Translations under genes and position numbers: made by a program | The notes under the pieces: generated by a model | Database searches by the model: none | Told to the model about the DNA's origin: nothing | The model's input: only the letters and a program-made list of their open reading frames with translations | Assembly (NCBI RefSeq): GCF_029784165.1 | Contig: NC_073695.1 | Span: 198,397,857 to 198,461,856 of the forward strand | From: Wyeomyia smithii | Lineage: Eukaryota; Arthropoda; Insecta; Diptera; Culicidae | Length of the DNA: 64,000 bases | Direction: 5' to 3' | In this document: positions 12,861 through 24,649 of the stretch, in pieces | Layout: the number at the start of each line of letters is the position of its first letter | How positions within the stretch are numbered: the first letter of the stretch is position 1

Positions 12861-13319
12861 GGAAAGTGAGAAATGAGCGAACTGAAAACATGATTCAGAC
12901 TTGGAAACATATACCGCATCCGTACGAGACCCATTAAATCTATTATTCTTCATTCAAAATGTTGATATTCACAAAGACTGTTGTAAATTCGACTTCATCT
13001 CCACCATCCAACAACAGCTAAATATAATGTTGCGTAACTGACAGTAGCATCTTCTATTATCTGCTTCCATACGACAGTAAAACGCATAATCAAGGCTTTA
13101 AAATTGTCAAGTCTGTATTATGCAAACACTAACTATTGAAAATTGTCAAGCATTGTTGAAACGCAGATTTCTATGTATATGATTGTTCGTTAACTACTCG
13201 CTGTTCCTAACGCGGTTGACGGAATTATATACCTAACTAGCCATGAAAAGATAATTTGGGCTATATCGAAGTCTGATTCTAATCAAATTAATCATTTTAC
13301 TAGTAGATGGCCGGTAGAA

Positions 13320-13500
13320 CGGTCCAAACTCAGTAGCAGCGGATAGCAGCATCCGCAGCGAGGAGCAGCAGTGGTAGTAGTAACAGCGTGAGCGGTAGAT
13401 GTAGCGGCTCTTCCTTCAGTAGAAAAACTGCCTTTCTACGGTAGCGGCAGCATCAGCGGTAGGCGCATTGGCCGGCACTTCCTAGAGTAAAAAGCTCTAC
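13320..13500. repeat. Purine-rich AGCGG/AGCAG-type low-complexity tract
   Basis: Repeated short words 'agcggtag', 'agcagc' and 'ggtagcggcagc' make this the most GC-rich stretch in the neighbourhood. It is imperfect, with no fixed period. Confidence 0.6.
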
Positions 13501-13504
13501 CGTA

Positions 13505-13830
13505 CTTTGACAACACACAAACGTTTTCGACATGCTGGCAATCATAAACTGCTAACCGTGTCCAGTTTTCAGTGCTAGAACAGCCTTCCACTTTGTTATC
13601 AGATCGCCTCATTCAGATTTGGTTATATTTTTTCAATCAAATGTTTACAAGATTTCATTATATTATATTTTCTCCCATCCTATTGAAAAGATGATTCAAT
13701 GCCTTCGTCATGCACAAAATCATCATAATTCTCGCTGTCGGGGTTGCATAGAGATGTGATCAGCATCATATCCAATTATTATGAATTAAACGAGTGTTCT
13801 TGTCAGGACAACCAAATAAATGAATTAAAG
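13505..13830. repeat. Diverged direct duplication, second copy
   Basis: Partner of 12600-12860. It contains 'gacatgctggcaatcat', 'cagttttcagtgctagaaca' and 'gatgtgatcagcatcatatc'. Confidence 0.6.
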
Positions 13831-14126
13831 ATTTATTATTTTCTTGTTTTGCGCTAGAATTATAAGTAGATGTTATTTCAACCCTGGAAAGATAATCTCA
13901 TTCTGGTGTTAAATTGACGCATGAATTTTAAATCATTTAAAATGCAAGTTTATTTTTTAAATGTATTAATGAGTGATCATTACGATGTTAAAACATCGAG
14001 AACCAATACCAGAACTCAGTATTTTGAAAAACGAGAACGAATTCGCACTATTCGCACTTGAAAAAAGCAATGTCACTAAAAGCGAGGGGTCAAATTGACG
14101 CAGACTATCTTACTAGGGTTAACCTA

Positions 14127-14450
14127 CATGCACTCCGACTCAATTTCTGGCTTCTGTGCATCATCTTTATTCCGAAAATACTCATACTGGGTGAATTTGA
14201 TTTAGATTTCAAAATGGCATGATAAGTCAATTTATGGCCACTGAGCGTCTTTCTGGTTCCGGAAATGCTCATATTGGGTGGCATTTGGTCAATAACCGGA
14301 AATCGGTCATTTTGGTCTGTTTTTTAAAACCGGAAATTGCCATCTTTATTAAGGTCTGAGGTCGATTATTGGCTCTTATGCATCATTGCAATTCCAAAAA
14401 ATAAAATTGGGTAGTACCTATTTGGACACTTTCGGCTGTTTTCAGCTCTA
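14127..14450. repeat. Family A satellite fragment (about three units)
   Basis: Units carry 'tctggcttctgtgcatcat', 'ttccgaaaatactcatactg', 'ggtgaatttga' and 'ccggaaattgccatctt', matching the 220-1190 array in the same orientation. The DD37E relic follows directly, so the transposon may have landed in this array. Confidence 0.75.
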
Positions 14451-14454
14451 TCAG

Positions 14455-15345
14455 TCGAAATCCAACCGTGATGGCGACAAAAGTGAGCTTCTCCGTTCAG
14501 AAGTGTGCGCATTCAAAGAACGGTACCCCGCCGCGTCAAAAACGGACATCGTGCGGCACTTTGTGGACGCCGGATACGGACGTCCCGGTATCTACATAAT
14601 CTTGGCACTGTTGTACAACAATCAGAGCATCGAAAGAAAGTCCAGTTTCGGACGGCCAATGACCCTGAGAGACAAGAAGCTCCAAATGATGCTAAAGAGG
14701 AAGACCGAGAGAAAAGTGGCTACATCGCTGCGTGCGCTTGGCCGGGAGATTGGTGCATGCGGCAAAACAATGAAAAAGTGCCGAACATGAATATACAGGA
14801 CAGGAAGCGGCATTCCCGTTCACTGGCCTCGGAGCTGGAGGCAATGACGCAGCGCACGTAGCGATTGAATAAGATAATTAAGTCGACTTTTCCGGTGAAC
14901 CGCGACGTGACGGTGGTAATGGAAAACAAGACCTATCTCACCCTGAAGGGCAACGATTGGCAGGGCGCTTCATATTTTACATCCCCCACGAAGGAAGTGA
15001 GCTCCGAGGTGAAATTCATCTCACACGCCAAGTTCTTCAAGAGGGTGCTGCTACGGAGCTTCTTTCGCTCCGGTCTGGCCGTGAAGGGGAAGATTTATAG
15101 TGCAACGTGCCTGCCAGAAGTTGCGTCGTTCATTAAGATATATCATAACGGCGCAGACGCGGTGTTCTGGCCAGATCTAGCGTCGGCCCACTACTCGAAG
15201 CGATCGTTGGAGGAGATGAAGCGGCTGAATATCGATGTGGTACCGAAGTCGGCAAACCCGTCCAACGTCTCCCAGCTACTTCCTATCAAGAATTTCTGTG
15301 CAAACCTGAAGCGTGGGATCTATTCCAAAAATTTTGATGGGAAGT
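14455..15345 (+). pseudogene. Tc1/mariner DD37E (ITmD37E-type) transposase relic
   Basis: The N-terminal part (14455-14785) holds the helix-turn-helix region: 'EVCAFKERYPAASKTDIVRH' and 'SSFGRPMTLRDKK'. Near 14785 the frame shifts; the new frame has an in-frame TAG at 14859-14861 and then runs on to 15345. The catalytic core is degenerate. The first Asp, expected in the segment now reading 'VVMENKTYLTL', is gone. The second is kept in 'VFWPDLASAHYS'. The third acidic residue, exactly 37 residues later in 'LLPIKNFCANLKR', is Lys. That spacing identifies the DD37E family, known mainly from mosquitoes. With a frameshift, a stop and two catalytic losses it cannot be active. I could not find its terminal inverted repeats. 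Confidence 0.88.
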
Positions 15346-16163
15346 TAATCATCCTCAATTATCTGTCTTCGTTGTTTTCTCATGACCATCCGAAAACAGT
15401 CAAATTTTTCATCGCAAATGTTAGTTTACAAATCTATATTTATCAGACAGACAAACAGATATACAGACAGGATTGCATTGTATGAGTTTAGATTAGGTTT
15501 CAAGTCTTCAGTAATAATTTACTACCTAGTTAATACCTAGTACACGCAGGCAATGAAGTATCGGACTATAGTATTTACCTCATTTGGCCTAACATCGACA
15601 TGCGTGTATGCGTGTATGTAAGTTCATATGTGTGTGTATCCATGATAAAGTGTGTGTTTGCAATTCCGTTTGTGTCTGTGCATACATATGGTAATTTCAT
15701 TGAAAAAATACCAACTCTCCCATTTTGTTTAACCTTCATGTGTTTCTATTGGCAACAATTTGGACCAGTTTTTTCTTTTTTCGATATGGCCCTTCTAAGT
15801 TGGCATGATTCAATAAAATCATAATTTTACACCGATTCAGAAAATTAACTACCACTAAATGGTACCTAAATTGGTTTATTTCTTAAATACAGAATTTTAG
15901 CCTAATTTTGTGTATGCATGGAAAAACATAAGAAAAAAATTGTTTTCTTCCTTTTTTTGTTTGAATCTCTCATGGAGAGCGGTAAATAGAGTTTTCAGGC
16001 TGATATTTTTTTTAAAAACTAAGAACATGCCATACTTAAAATCAAAGACACAAAATGTTTTTTGAACCTTCTTTGTTTGGGCGTAACTACTAACGATTTT
16101 ATCGAGCGCTCTTTCCCAGTTTTCAGTGAAAATAGGAGATATTTTTCATCTCAGGTTATTGAC
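15346..16163. other. AT-rich DNA without a recognised gene
   Basis: Contains a CAGACAGACAAACAGATA-like run at 15445-15470 and a TG-rich tract at about 15600-15660. Nothing else identified. Confidence 0.4.
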
Positions 16164-16171
16164 ATATAGAG

Positions 16172-16515
16172 TAGGGATGTTACGGATATCCGCATCCGCA
16201 AATGCGGAACATCCGCATGAAAATTGACATCTTCATTCGCATCCGCATCCGCATCATATCATGCGGATATAGAACAAAGTATCGGTTCATAAAATTTTGA
16301 TGAAAATTTTCCTTAGTGTATTTACTGCTCGTTTAAATAACTTTTGAACTGGAGAGTGGCATGGTCATGTGTAATAAGCAAAATAAAACACAAGGGATGC
16401 TACGGATATCCGCATGAAAATTGACATCCGCATCTATATCTGCATCTGTAATCACATATCCGCATCCGCATCCGCATCTGCAGATGTCTGAAAAATCACA
16501 TCCGTAACATCCCTG
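16172..16515. mobile_element. 344-bp hAT-type MITE with ATCCGC hexamer tracts
   Basis: The left end reads TAGGGATGTTACGGAT and the right end is its reverse complement with C as the first base. The flanks atatagag (16164-16171) and atatagat (16516-16523) match at seven of eight positions, fitting an 8-bp hAT target duplication. Inside both ends are runs of the hexamer ATCCGC, probably subterminal transposase sites. There is no coding capacity, so it depends on an autonomous relative elsewhere. Confidence 0.82.
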
Positions 16516-16689
16516 ATATAGATTCTGTCTCACGCGATGAATAATTACTCAAAAAGGAACGATTATGCAGTGCATTTTTTAGATGTTTCTTCAACACTAA
16601 CAAATTGCTTAAAAGACAAATATCAAAATTTTATGAATTTGCCCTCATAATAGTATTTTTACCCTTCTTTAAAAAATACAAGTCGTGTC

Positions 16690-17640
16690 TTCCACTTGAT
16701 CGAGCCACCTAGCTCACTGCGCTCCTCGTCGCCTCGTTCCGGTCGGGTCGTTATCGAGAATCATTTTCACCGAGCCGTCGTCCGACATCTTTACGACATG
16801 AGTGATCCACCCAGCAGTTGATGCAACTCGTGGTTCATCCGCCTCCGCCATGATCCACCTTTCTATATGCAGTTCAACGCTGATCCTGCCGTTTGAAAAC
16901 CTCAAGGGTACGTTGGTGCTCTACGTGCATTGTCTACGTTTCCTGGCCATAGAGGACGCGGCGGATTTTATTCGAACAGAGCGTCTATAGATTTCCGGCC
17001 ATAGGCGTCGACGAATTTCTCTGCTAGTATCGTTGACAGCAGTCACCAGTGAGCCCAGATACTCGTCCACCACCTCGATTCCATCACCGACAATCTGAAA
17101 TCGTAGTGGAAGGTTAATCCTGTCTTCTCTGTAACCTCTTCCTCTAATGTATTTGGTCATAGAAGCGTTTGTGATCATGTGCAAGCAATGTTAAATAGCA
17201 AGCTCAATAATCTACCTTGCCATAATCTTTTTCGAGACTCGAAGGGACTGGAGAGTTTCCCCGACACTCGAACTACGCACATCACCCGATTAATCATCTA
17301 TTTGACCAATCGTGTCAGTCTATCCAGGAAACCATGAGCGTGCATCATCTGCCATAGCAGATCACCGATTAAAAGTCGATGAATAAATAGTGTATGGGCA
17401 CGTTAAATTCTAGTCATTTCTGCAGGACCTGCCTTACTACGAATATTTGGTCAGTGGTGGCGCGAACACTCATGAATCCCGCCTGGTATTGCTTCACGAA
17501 TTCCTTTGCAAACGGCGATTGGCGATGTATAGTTTTGGCGTCCCGTAGTTGCTCGATGTTTGGTCGCGGAGGGCGATCTCGACGCATGTTATGTATTGTC
17601 GGTAATTTTAAACGCATGCATATTGTAACGAGATCCGAAA
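16690..17640 (-). pseudogene. Non-LTR retrotransposon ORF2 relic, RT to C-terminus
   Basis: Read on the minus strand from 17640. First comes the RT segment 'KQYQAGFMSVRATTDQIFVV' (17540-17430). Around 17340-17220 are 'MHAHGFLDRLTRLVK' and 'VMCVVRVSGKLSSPFESRK', in shifted frames and with stops. The C-terminal part is at 16880-16715, including 'WRRRMNHELQ' upstream in another frame, then 'GWITHVVKMSDDGSVKM' and 'DNDPTGTRRRGAQ'. The order and motifs match the RT palm and tail of a LINE lacking RNase H; I think of an RTE-like or related clade but cannot place it firmly. Several frameshifts, stops and the lost catalytic region make it dead. Related pieces occur at 33995-34240 (plus) and 63175-63300 (minus). 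Confidence 0.78.
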
Positions 17641-20197
17641 CTACATCCGAACCTCAGAATCTAAATTCAAATAATAAACAGTATCTAACTGCAGAGCAAG
17701 TTTTCTCAAAAAATATTGTTTCCAGTTTTGTCGCTAGAATAGATTTTGGAGGTTTTCTTAAGAATCTTCAAAATGTTTAAAAATAAGAACTACTTCTAAC
17801 GGCTCGGAAACCAAATTATACCTGACTGATTGTATTGTGTGTAAGTGTATATGTATGTGTGTGTAAATAGTATCGCCCGATCCTAGTCATTTTTCTAACG
17901 TGTCATGAGTTCATCAATTGGGGCCCACCACTTTTCTTTTTGTATCTGATTATTAACTTTTTTATGCGCATGATACCAAGATATTGATGGTGACAATGAT
18001 CTTAAAATTTCAATTACTGGCTCCGAGAGTTGGAAACAAGATGAGTGCATTTTCAATTGTATGGGATGAAGTCGCTGACACAACAATGAAACACGCTAAG
18101 AATCACAAGTATCACACGGCCTACACGTATGCGATATACAATGTAACGAAAAAATGCGAACGCCACCCGATTTCACACAGTTCAGTTTGTTCGTGGCTAG
18201 TTCGAGCTACCCTCTTTGCATATATGTATGTATATAGTACTTGCACTCAACCGATCGATCCTAGCATGACATCAATTTAACCCAACTCATGCCCCCTATC
18301 ATTCACCCACGCCATCCCGACCGATAACCTATGACCGATTTGATCCTCGGTCCTGCGGTAGGTTTAATTACTTGGATGAAACGTTTTGATATAAATGGAG
18401 AAAAAATGAAATAAAACAAAAATCATAATACCAAAAATCAACATAAAAAGGTTGCTCTCCTTTTCGTGTTCATACGCGCCCGCCGCCGCGGATTGCTTCG
18501 AATGTATCACGTGCCAACAGCCCACTGGCAGCATATAGACTCACCTCACCACCATACGCCGTTATCGCCGCCGCCACCACGCCGTTCTAAAAGCTAGGAT
18601 CGATGCCGACGTCGGACGAAGGACCTTTCCGGCCCTGCCATGCGTTCCCTTTATCCACGTTGTCAGCTCGAAAGGAAGTCTGGGCGAATTTACGGTCTCT
18701 TATACCTGCCCGCATGGCACGCGTGCTTTTACGCAGAGGCCCTATACCTACATATGAACGGCACTGGCTGGTGGAAGAAAGTCTTAACGACTGTGTCGTC
18801 AGTGGAAATCAACACGCACATATATTAAATTGATCGACATCAAAATAATAATTTTATTGCCTTGTACTTTAATTCGAAATGGTGTGTTTCGTGGTGACGA
18901 AAACTTTGTCATTTTTTCCGCTTGTTTTTTTTTCTGCGTTATAATGTGTGAGTCACATGCACTATAGGAGAAAAGAGTATACCGGGTTACAACTTTTACA
19001 AGAATTCGTGCTGTTCATAACGAGGAAAAAATATACCCGTTCAATAAAGTTGGTACTTTACAAGCTTTGAATCAGCTCCGAAAGCTCCGAAACTAATACA
19101 GAAATTGGTGGTAATTTATGTGCACATGTTTCCCAGCCCCGTTCGCTGGTTCTTTTCCCGCAGTGGGTGTGCGCTTGCAGGAACACCCGCAAAGTCACGC
19201 GTGAAATCATCGTAATTCGAATCATGACGCTGCTAGCGCTACGGCATAAACAAGGAATGCTGCTTTTGTTCCTTGCGTTCGACGTAGAAAATTGGCGAAA
19301 TGCGAGTGGATTAAAAGAGCAAATATTTGCTCATATTTTAAAGTGTTTCATGCGTTGCTTCTCCTTACCAGACATACTTCGGTGATAAATTCACCGAGTG
19401 TATAGGATTTCATTCGCAATCACCAAACATTGGTTAAGTGAAAGGTTTGCTGAATATTAAATGAAATTTTCCTGATATTTTATTTCGCTTACAGCGAATT
19501 AAGTACAAATATGACGAACGCAGGAATTTAATCCCGCATTCAGAGTGAAGTTCAATGCTCCTACTCGGAATCTGGATCATCGTTCGGCATGGAATCTTTA
19601 TCGTCATTTGCAACACTAGCCGGCCAATAATACACCGCTTTCCGTATACGATTCGCATACGTACAGGCGATGTGATCCAACTGAACAAATAACCTAATCA
19701 AGCGTGGCATGACAAAGACACTCTCTGGAGTTGCGGAGTACCTTCTTGTCGTTGTCGATTGTGTTGCCGCGCATGTTTCGAGCAGCAAAGGTCGGTGATT
19801 TCAAAGTGCAAGACCATATAGCCCCATTAGAGCTCGCTATTGGGGACTCTGGCTGTAGGCTTTTCATGTAGCAGCAGCAGTTAAGCCGTACTCAGTCAGG
19901 CAGTCTATGGCCGCCTAATAGCAAGGGGGCCGGTGGACCATGAAATGAAATCAGAAACTCACCTGCTAGCGTGAAGCAGACCAAGAAAAAAAATAGGCAA
20001 CGCTTAATGCTGCAGATGAGTTAGAGCAAAGGAAAACCTAAGGTGGAAAATTAATACGCTCCACGTTACAGTTATTTGTCTCTGTGTGCACAATTGGATA
20101 ATAACTGGCAAGAAGTAGGTTCGAGTTTTGGTTTTTTCGCTGCAGTAGATTGCATTTTGTCAATGATTGGAATACATTGGAATTTTGGCAGTAATAT
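17641..20197. other. Mostly unique DNA, possible host intron or intergenic region
   Basis: No recognised domain apart from a possible exon at 19561-19788. A TG/TATG-rich tract lies at 17840-17865, and 18470-18600 is GC-rich with CCGCCG words. Confidence 0.35.
19561..19788 (-). CDS. Possible C-terminal exon, unknown protein
   Basis: Minus-strand frame of about 75 codons ending in an acidic tail ('SVANDDKDSMPNDDPDSE' then TAG). Its internal sequence, for example 'FVQLDHIACTYANRIRK', looks protein-like rather than repeat-derived, and this block does not recur elsewhere in the window. About 80 bp past the stop there is an AATAAA on the minus strand (near 19480), which would suit a 3' end. I see no sure splice acceptor and do not recognise a family. 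A chance open frame is a real alternative. Confidence 0.25.
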   Translation of the reverse strand: MLLETCAATQSTTTRRYSATPESVFVMPRLIRLFVQLDHIACTYANRIRKAVYYWPASVANDDKDSMPNDDPDSE

Positions 20198-22867
20198 GTG
20201 AAAACCTAAATTAATCCACCTAGCGGTCAGACTCAGCCTCTCTCATTCAAACTTATCATTTGTAAAAATAGGTTTACATGATTGCTTGAATCCAATAAAG
20301 GTATATTCACTCTTTGGGTTCTAAAATATTGATGTTGTAATTGAAGTATAAAATATGAAATTTGACGTAATGTTAGTGCTCAAGACATAGCGAAATAAAA
20401 GAAATGACTCCTAATTTCGAACAATTTAATAACGAGCGATAGCGGGAACGTTCGAATAATACGATACCACATTCAAATTATGTTGAGACCACATATGTTG
20501 ATCAAAGCAGGTATAGTTTTAAATAGTCTTTGAATTTCTTTTCATTCTAAAACTTTTGAATCACATATTAAATTATTATGAAGTTTGTTATTTGTAAATT
20601 TGAGAGATGACTCGTTTGTATGACACTAGTTATGTTCAAATTTGTCGTGTAATACTTGAGATAATAGACTTTCGTTGTTTTAACAATTTAATACATAACG
20701 GTTGCTTAAGTTTGATTACAATCAAATGAAAAGGGAACGTATAGGGCAGCCAAACTTTGATCAGTTATCCCTTAACCCTTAACCCTTAACTAGCCCGTTA
20801 ATCTAATATCAACATTGTTCAAATCGGTTGTGTAGTTTCTAAGATAAGGAAGTTTCGTGATTTTCACATTTCGATACATTACAGACGAAGTTACAGTCCG
20901 ATTACAGCATAATTCAATAGGGTGTTATGAAGTAGCTAGACCTTTCATTTTACAATAATTTTGTGGAAATCGGTTCGACCATTTCTGAGAAAAGTGAGTG
21001 AGTCCAAGTAGTCTTCGGAATATGTTTCTTTTCATAGCTGGATTTCACATTTTTAAACATGACAGGAAAAGTAATAATCCGTTTGCAAAAAAAATCAATA
21101 GGGTCTTATAGGGCAACAAGACCTTCCATATGACACTGATTTCATGAAAATCGGTCCAGCCATCTCTGAGAAACATGAGTGAGATTAAATAGTCTCCAGA
21201 ACACGTTTCTTTCCATAACTTCTGAACCACATTTTCAATCTTCATAAAATTCAAAAGCTAAGGTTTTTTAGGTAGCCCGTTCTTTTGAAACCAATTTTGT
21301 TCAAATCTGTTGTGTAGTTATCACTTAACCCTTAACCCTTAACTACCCTTAATCGGTCCAGCCATCTCTGAGAAACATGAGTGAGATTAAATAGTCTCCA
21401 GAACACGTTTCTTTCCATAACTTCTGAACCACATTTTCAATCTTCATAAAATTCAAAAGCTAAGGTTTTTTAGGTAGCCCGTTCTTTTGAAACCAATTTT
21501 GTTCAAATCTGTTGTGTAGTTTCTGAGATATTGATGTTTCGTGATTTTTACATTTTGATACATAATCTCTAAACTAGAAATCAGATTACAATAAAACTCA
21601 GTAGGGTCTTTTGGGACAACTAGACCTTTTATTTGCAATTAATTTTATTGAAATCGATCCAGCCATCTCTGAGAAAATCGAGTTAGATTGAGAGAGCGTT
21701 ACACTCACACAAACATACACAAACACATACAGAAAATGCTCAGCTCGTCGAACTGAATCAAGTGATATACGTCAATCGGCCCTTTTGAGCACTTTTTTTC
21801 TTTCTATAACTTTCAAACCACATGTTTAAGCATTATGAAATTCATTGTTTAAGGGTTGAAAAGCCCATGAATTTGAATTCAACTGCATAGCTTCTGAGAT
21901 ATAAGAGCGATTTTCACATTTTGACGCAGCGCCAAAACTAAATGTTTGATTACAATGAAATTCAATAGCAACCTAAGCGGCAGATAGACCCTTCAATTGA
22001 CACCAAGATAGAAAGAATCGGTCAGACCATCTCTAAGAGAGGTGAGTGCGAAAAAAAAAGGTGCACATAAACACGTACACACCCATACTCACACACACAT
22101 ATACACCTATACATGCATACATGCAGAAAATGCTCGATTCGTCGAACTGAGTCGAGTAGTATATGACATTCGGCCATTTGGATCACTTTTCTACCTTTTA
22201 ATTAGCCAGTGATCGTTAAGAGAAGGTCAATATGTTTACTTTCATTTCACATTTTTATGAACAACGGACAAAATTACATCCGATTACAATGAAATTCAAT
22301 AGCAACCTATGGGGCAACTAGACCTTTCATTTGACACTAATTTTGTGAAAATCGGTTCAGCCATCTCTGAGAAAAATGAGTGAGCTTAAACAACCTCAGG
22401 ATAACTTTTCTTTACATAATTTTTGAACCATATGTTCATTCATAACGAAATTTAAAAGTTAAAGGTTTTGGAGACAGCCCGATCATTTGCAACCAGTTTT
22501 ATTGAAATCGGTTATGTGGTTTCTGAGATATTGATGTTTCGTGATTTTTACATTTTGATACATAACCTCTAAACTAAAAATCCGATTACAATGAAATTCA
22601 ATAGCAACCTATGGCGCAACTAGACCTTTCATTTGCAATTAATTTTATGAAAATCGGTTCAGCCTTCTCTGAGAAGTGTGTGAGAAAAAGAGTTGCACAT
22701 ACACACACACACACATACACACATACATACATACATACATACATACAGAAAATGCTCAGTTCGTCGAAAGGGGTCGAGTGTATTATGACATTCGGCCATT
22801 GGGAACACTTTTATACCTTTGGTTTTTCCAGTGATTGCTATACCCTTCTAGGAGAAAGGCAAAAATG
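20198..22867 (+). repeat. Family A copy 2, uninterrupted
   Basis: Starts AAATTAATCCACCTAGCGGT and ends 'cccttctaggagaaaggc'. The body contains many 'cggtccagccatctctgaga' blocks and long CA/CATA microsatellites at 21705-21735, 22070-22120 and 22695-22745. Two short runs of the heptamer CCCTTAA occur at about 20768-20790 and 21315-21340. About 140 bp around 21350-21500 duplicate the preceding 21150-21300. Near 22835 it shows the intact 'gattgctata' site that is split in copy 1. Confidence 0.78.
21150..21520. repeat. Local tandem duplication inside family A copy 2
   Basis: The block from 'cggtccagccatctctgaga' to 'caaatctgttgtgtagtt' occurs at about 21153-21320 and is repeated almost without change at 21355-21520. 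A short CCCTTAA heptamer run sits at the join. The near identity points to a recent duplication. Confidence 0.8.
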
Positions 22868-22907
22868 TACATATCACATTATTTTTCTGAATATTTACCT
22901 TTTAACG

Positions 22908-23330
22908 CCTTTTTCATTTCTTTAACAGTCTTCGCTACTTCAGGATGATTCAGAAGACGCTTCTTCATAATAGTCTAATATTCCTCGATTGGGTACAGCT
23001 TTGCTGAGTTCCACTCCAGCACGTTCTTCGTGTAGTGGTATGATGCCAAGTCCGACCAGAAGATCGTTGGACCGTTTTGAGCCTTCAGCAGAAGGTGGAA
23101 CTTTGGGAAACACTTTTCCAAATACACTTGTTCATTCATGGTGCTTGAGATAGCGAAAATCATAATCAAGAACTTTTTGTGAACTAAGACATCTTCCAAA
23201 TTCGAACTTTCTCTGGAACATCAAATCCATGGCAGTAAAATACAAGTTTCCTGGAATCTGTGTAAAATCCACCTTAACGTAAGTCTAGTCGTCCATTGTG
23301 TAGTACTGTGGTTTCGTCAGTTTTTGGTCG
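22908..23330 (-). pseudogene. Second Tc1/mariner DD37E-type transposase relic
   Basis: Read on the minus strand. Near 23300 is 'YYTMDD' then 'TYVKVDFTQIPG', the region of the first catalytic Asp. After frameshifts the 23199-22975 frame carries 'PTIFWSDLASYHYTKNVLEW', with the second Asp. 'KLYPIEEY' follows and retains Glu, but the roughly 20 residues normally between the two are deleted. The frame then stops; 'IMKKRLLNHPEVAKTVKEMK' remains at 22974-22910. Its wording differs from the relic at 14455, so it is a different member of the family. Confidence 0.78.
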
Positions 23331-23603
23331 TAAACCATCTCCACTCACAATTTTAATTATTTTACCCAACGGATCAAAAGTTAGATCAGTTTGTGGATTT
23401 TGACCCGTAAACTCTTTATTGCTTTATGAATAGTTACGATCATCAGTGGCTTTAAAAAAGGTGATTTATTTTACGAGGTGAGAAACGTGTCACACAGAAG
23501 TGAGCTTTTGCATTTCTTCAAAGATAAGTTTCCTAAGAAAAAAAAATCAAAATGACGGACTTGTCAACAATCTCGCAAGGCGGCTCGTCGCTATCAATTC
23601 AAA

Positions 23604-24152
23604 CGGCGCACAGTATTGCAAAATCGAGGAACGGACGCCAAAACTACTTTTTCAAGTCCTATGTTATCCATATCTTCTTAAAAGTTGCTTCTTTTACTGC
23701 TCTTCTTTATATGCTTTAATGGAATTAGTTACAAATTTCGCCGTATAGAGACGAATTGTTCCTTCTGCAAAGTTGTGCAGAAATTTATTACAAAACTGTT
23801 TGCTGAGTAACTCGAAGCTCTAGAAATTGAGATATTAGAGATACAGCACCTTTTACAACAAATAAACATTTCAAAAACAAACCTCAATTTTTAAAGGTTC
23901 AGCAAACAGGTATTCAGCAAACAGTTTTGTAATAAAATTCTGCACAACTTTGCAGAAGAAACCATTCATCTAGCAAGTCAAATTCAAAAGCTAGGTATGG
24001 CGCCCTCTATTCGACGAAATTTGTAACTAAATCCATTAAAGCATATGAAGGACATCAGTGAACGAAGCAACTTTCTAGAAGATATGGATAACGTAGGACT
24101 TGAAAAAATAGTTTTGCCGTCCGTTTCTCGATTTCGCCACACTGTGCGGCGT
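23604..24152. mobile_element. Foldback element or MITE with about 215-bp arms
   Basis: The left arm (about 23604-23815) reads 'cggcgcacag', then 'atcgaggaacggacgcc', 'caagtcctatgttatccata' and 'ttctgcaaagttgtgcagaa'. The right arm (about 23920-24152) is its reverse complement, ending 'actgtgcggcg'. A loop of about 100 bp separates them. No coding domain and no clear target duplication. Confidence 0.82.
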
Positions 24153-24649
24153 ACGCAGTTTTAGCATTCTTTTTCATAATGAAAATATTTTCATATTCGG
24201 AAGAGTCATTCACATATAATCATTGTCAAAAATTGTTCAAAAATAAATAGAAAATAAATTGTTTATTCAATAATACTCTATTTTCGATACCACCGATTTT
24301 CATTTCATAGCATGCTAGAGCTCATAGCCAGGGAAACATTTCAAACGGTCCCATCTGCTTTGATCGACCGTATGGCATCATTACACAACCCACCTAAAAA
24401 ATTAAACAAGAAATACACTGCCGCTATTCGCATAATATTCCGATGTATAATTTGCGAGTCCTATGTAGATTTTGCGCGAATGGGTCCATTTTAACATGTT
24501 TTTCGAGAATAGCCTCAACTTAATGGCAACTCTTGTAGAGCATACCAAAATTAACCCATTTCCGCAAAAAACAAGAGAACATAGGAATGTTATGCGAATG
24601 GTCTATAAAAGCGAAAAAATGCTGCCCTAAAGCTCAAAATAGTTACCAA
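24153..24649. other. AT-rich spacer without recognised features
   Basis: No repeat partner or domain found in this stretch. Confidence 0.4.

Larger units (their letters stand above)
11382..14126. other. Unique AT-rich DNA with a diverged internal duplication
   Basis: No gene recognised. The palindromic 'acgtagaactacgt' motif lies at 12433-12447. Two diverged direct copies occur at 12600-12860 and 13505-13830, and a purine-rich AGCGG/CAGCAG tract sits between them at about 13320-13500. Confidence 0.4.

Noticed and set aside
20768..21340. Interstitial telomere from CCCTTAA runs
   Set aside because: Only two to three units each, and Diptera lack this telomere repeat.
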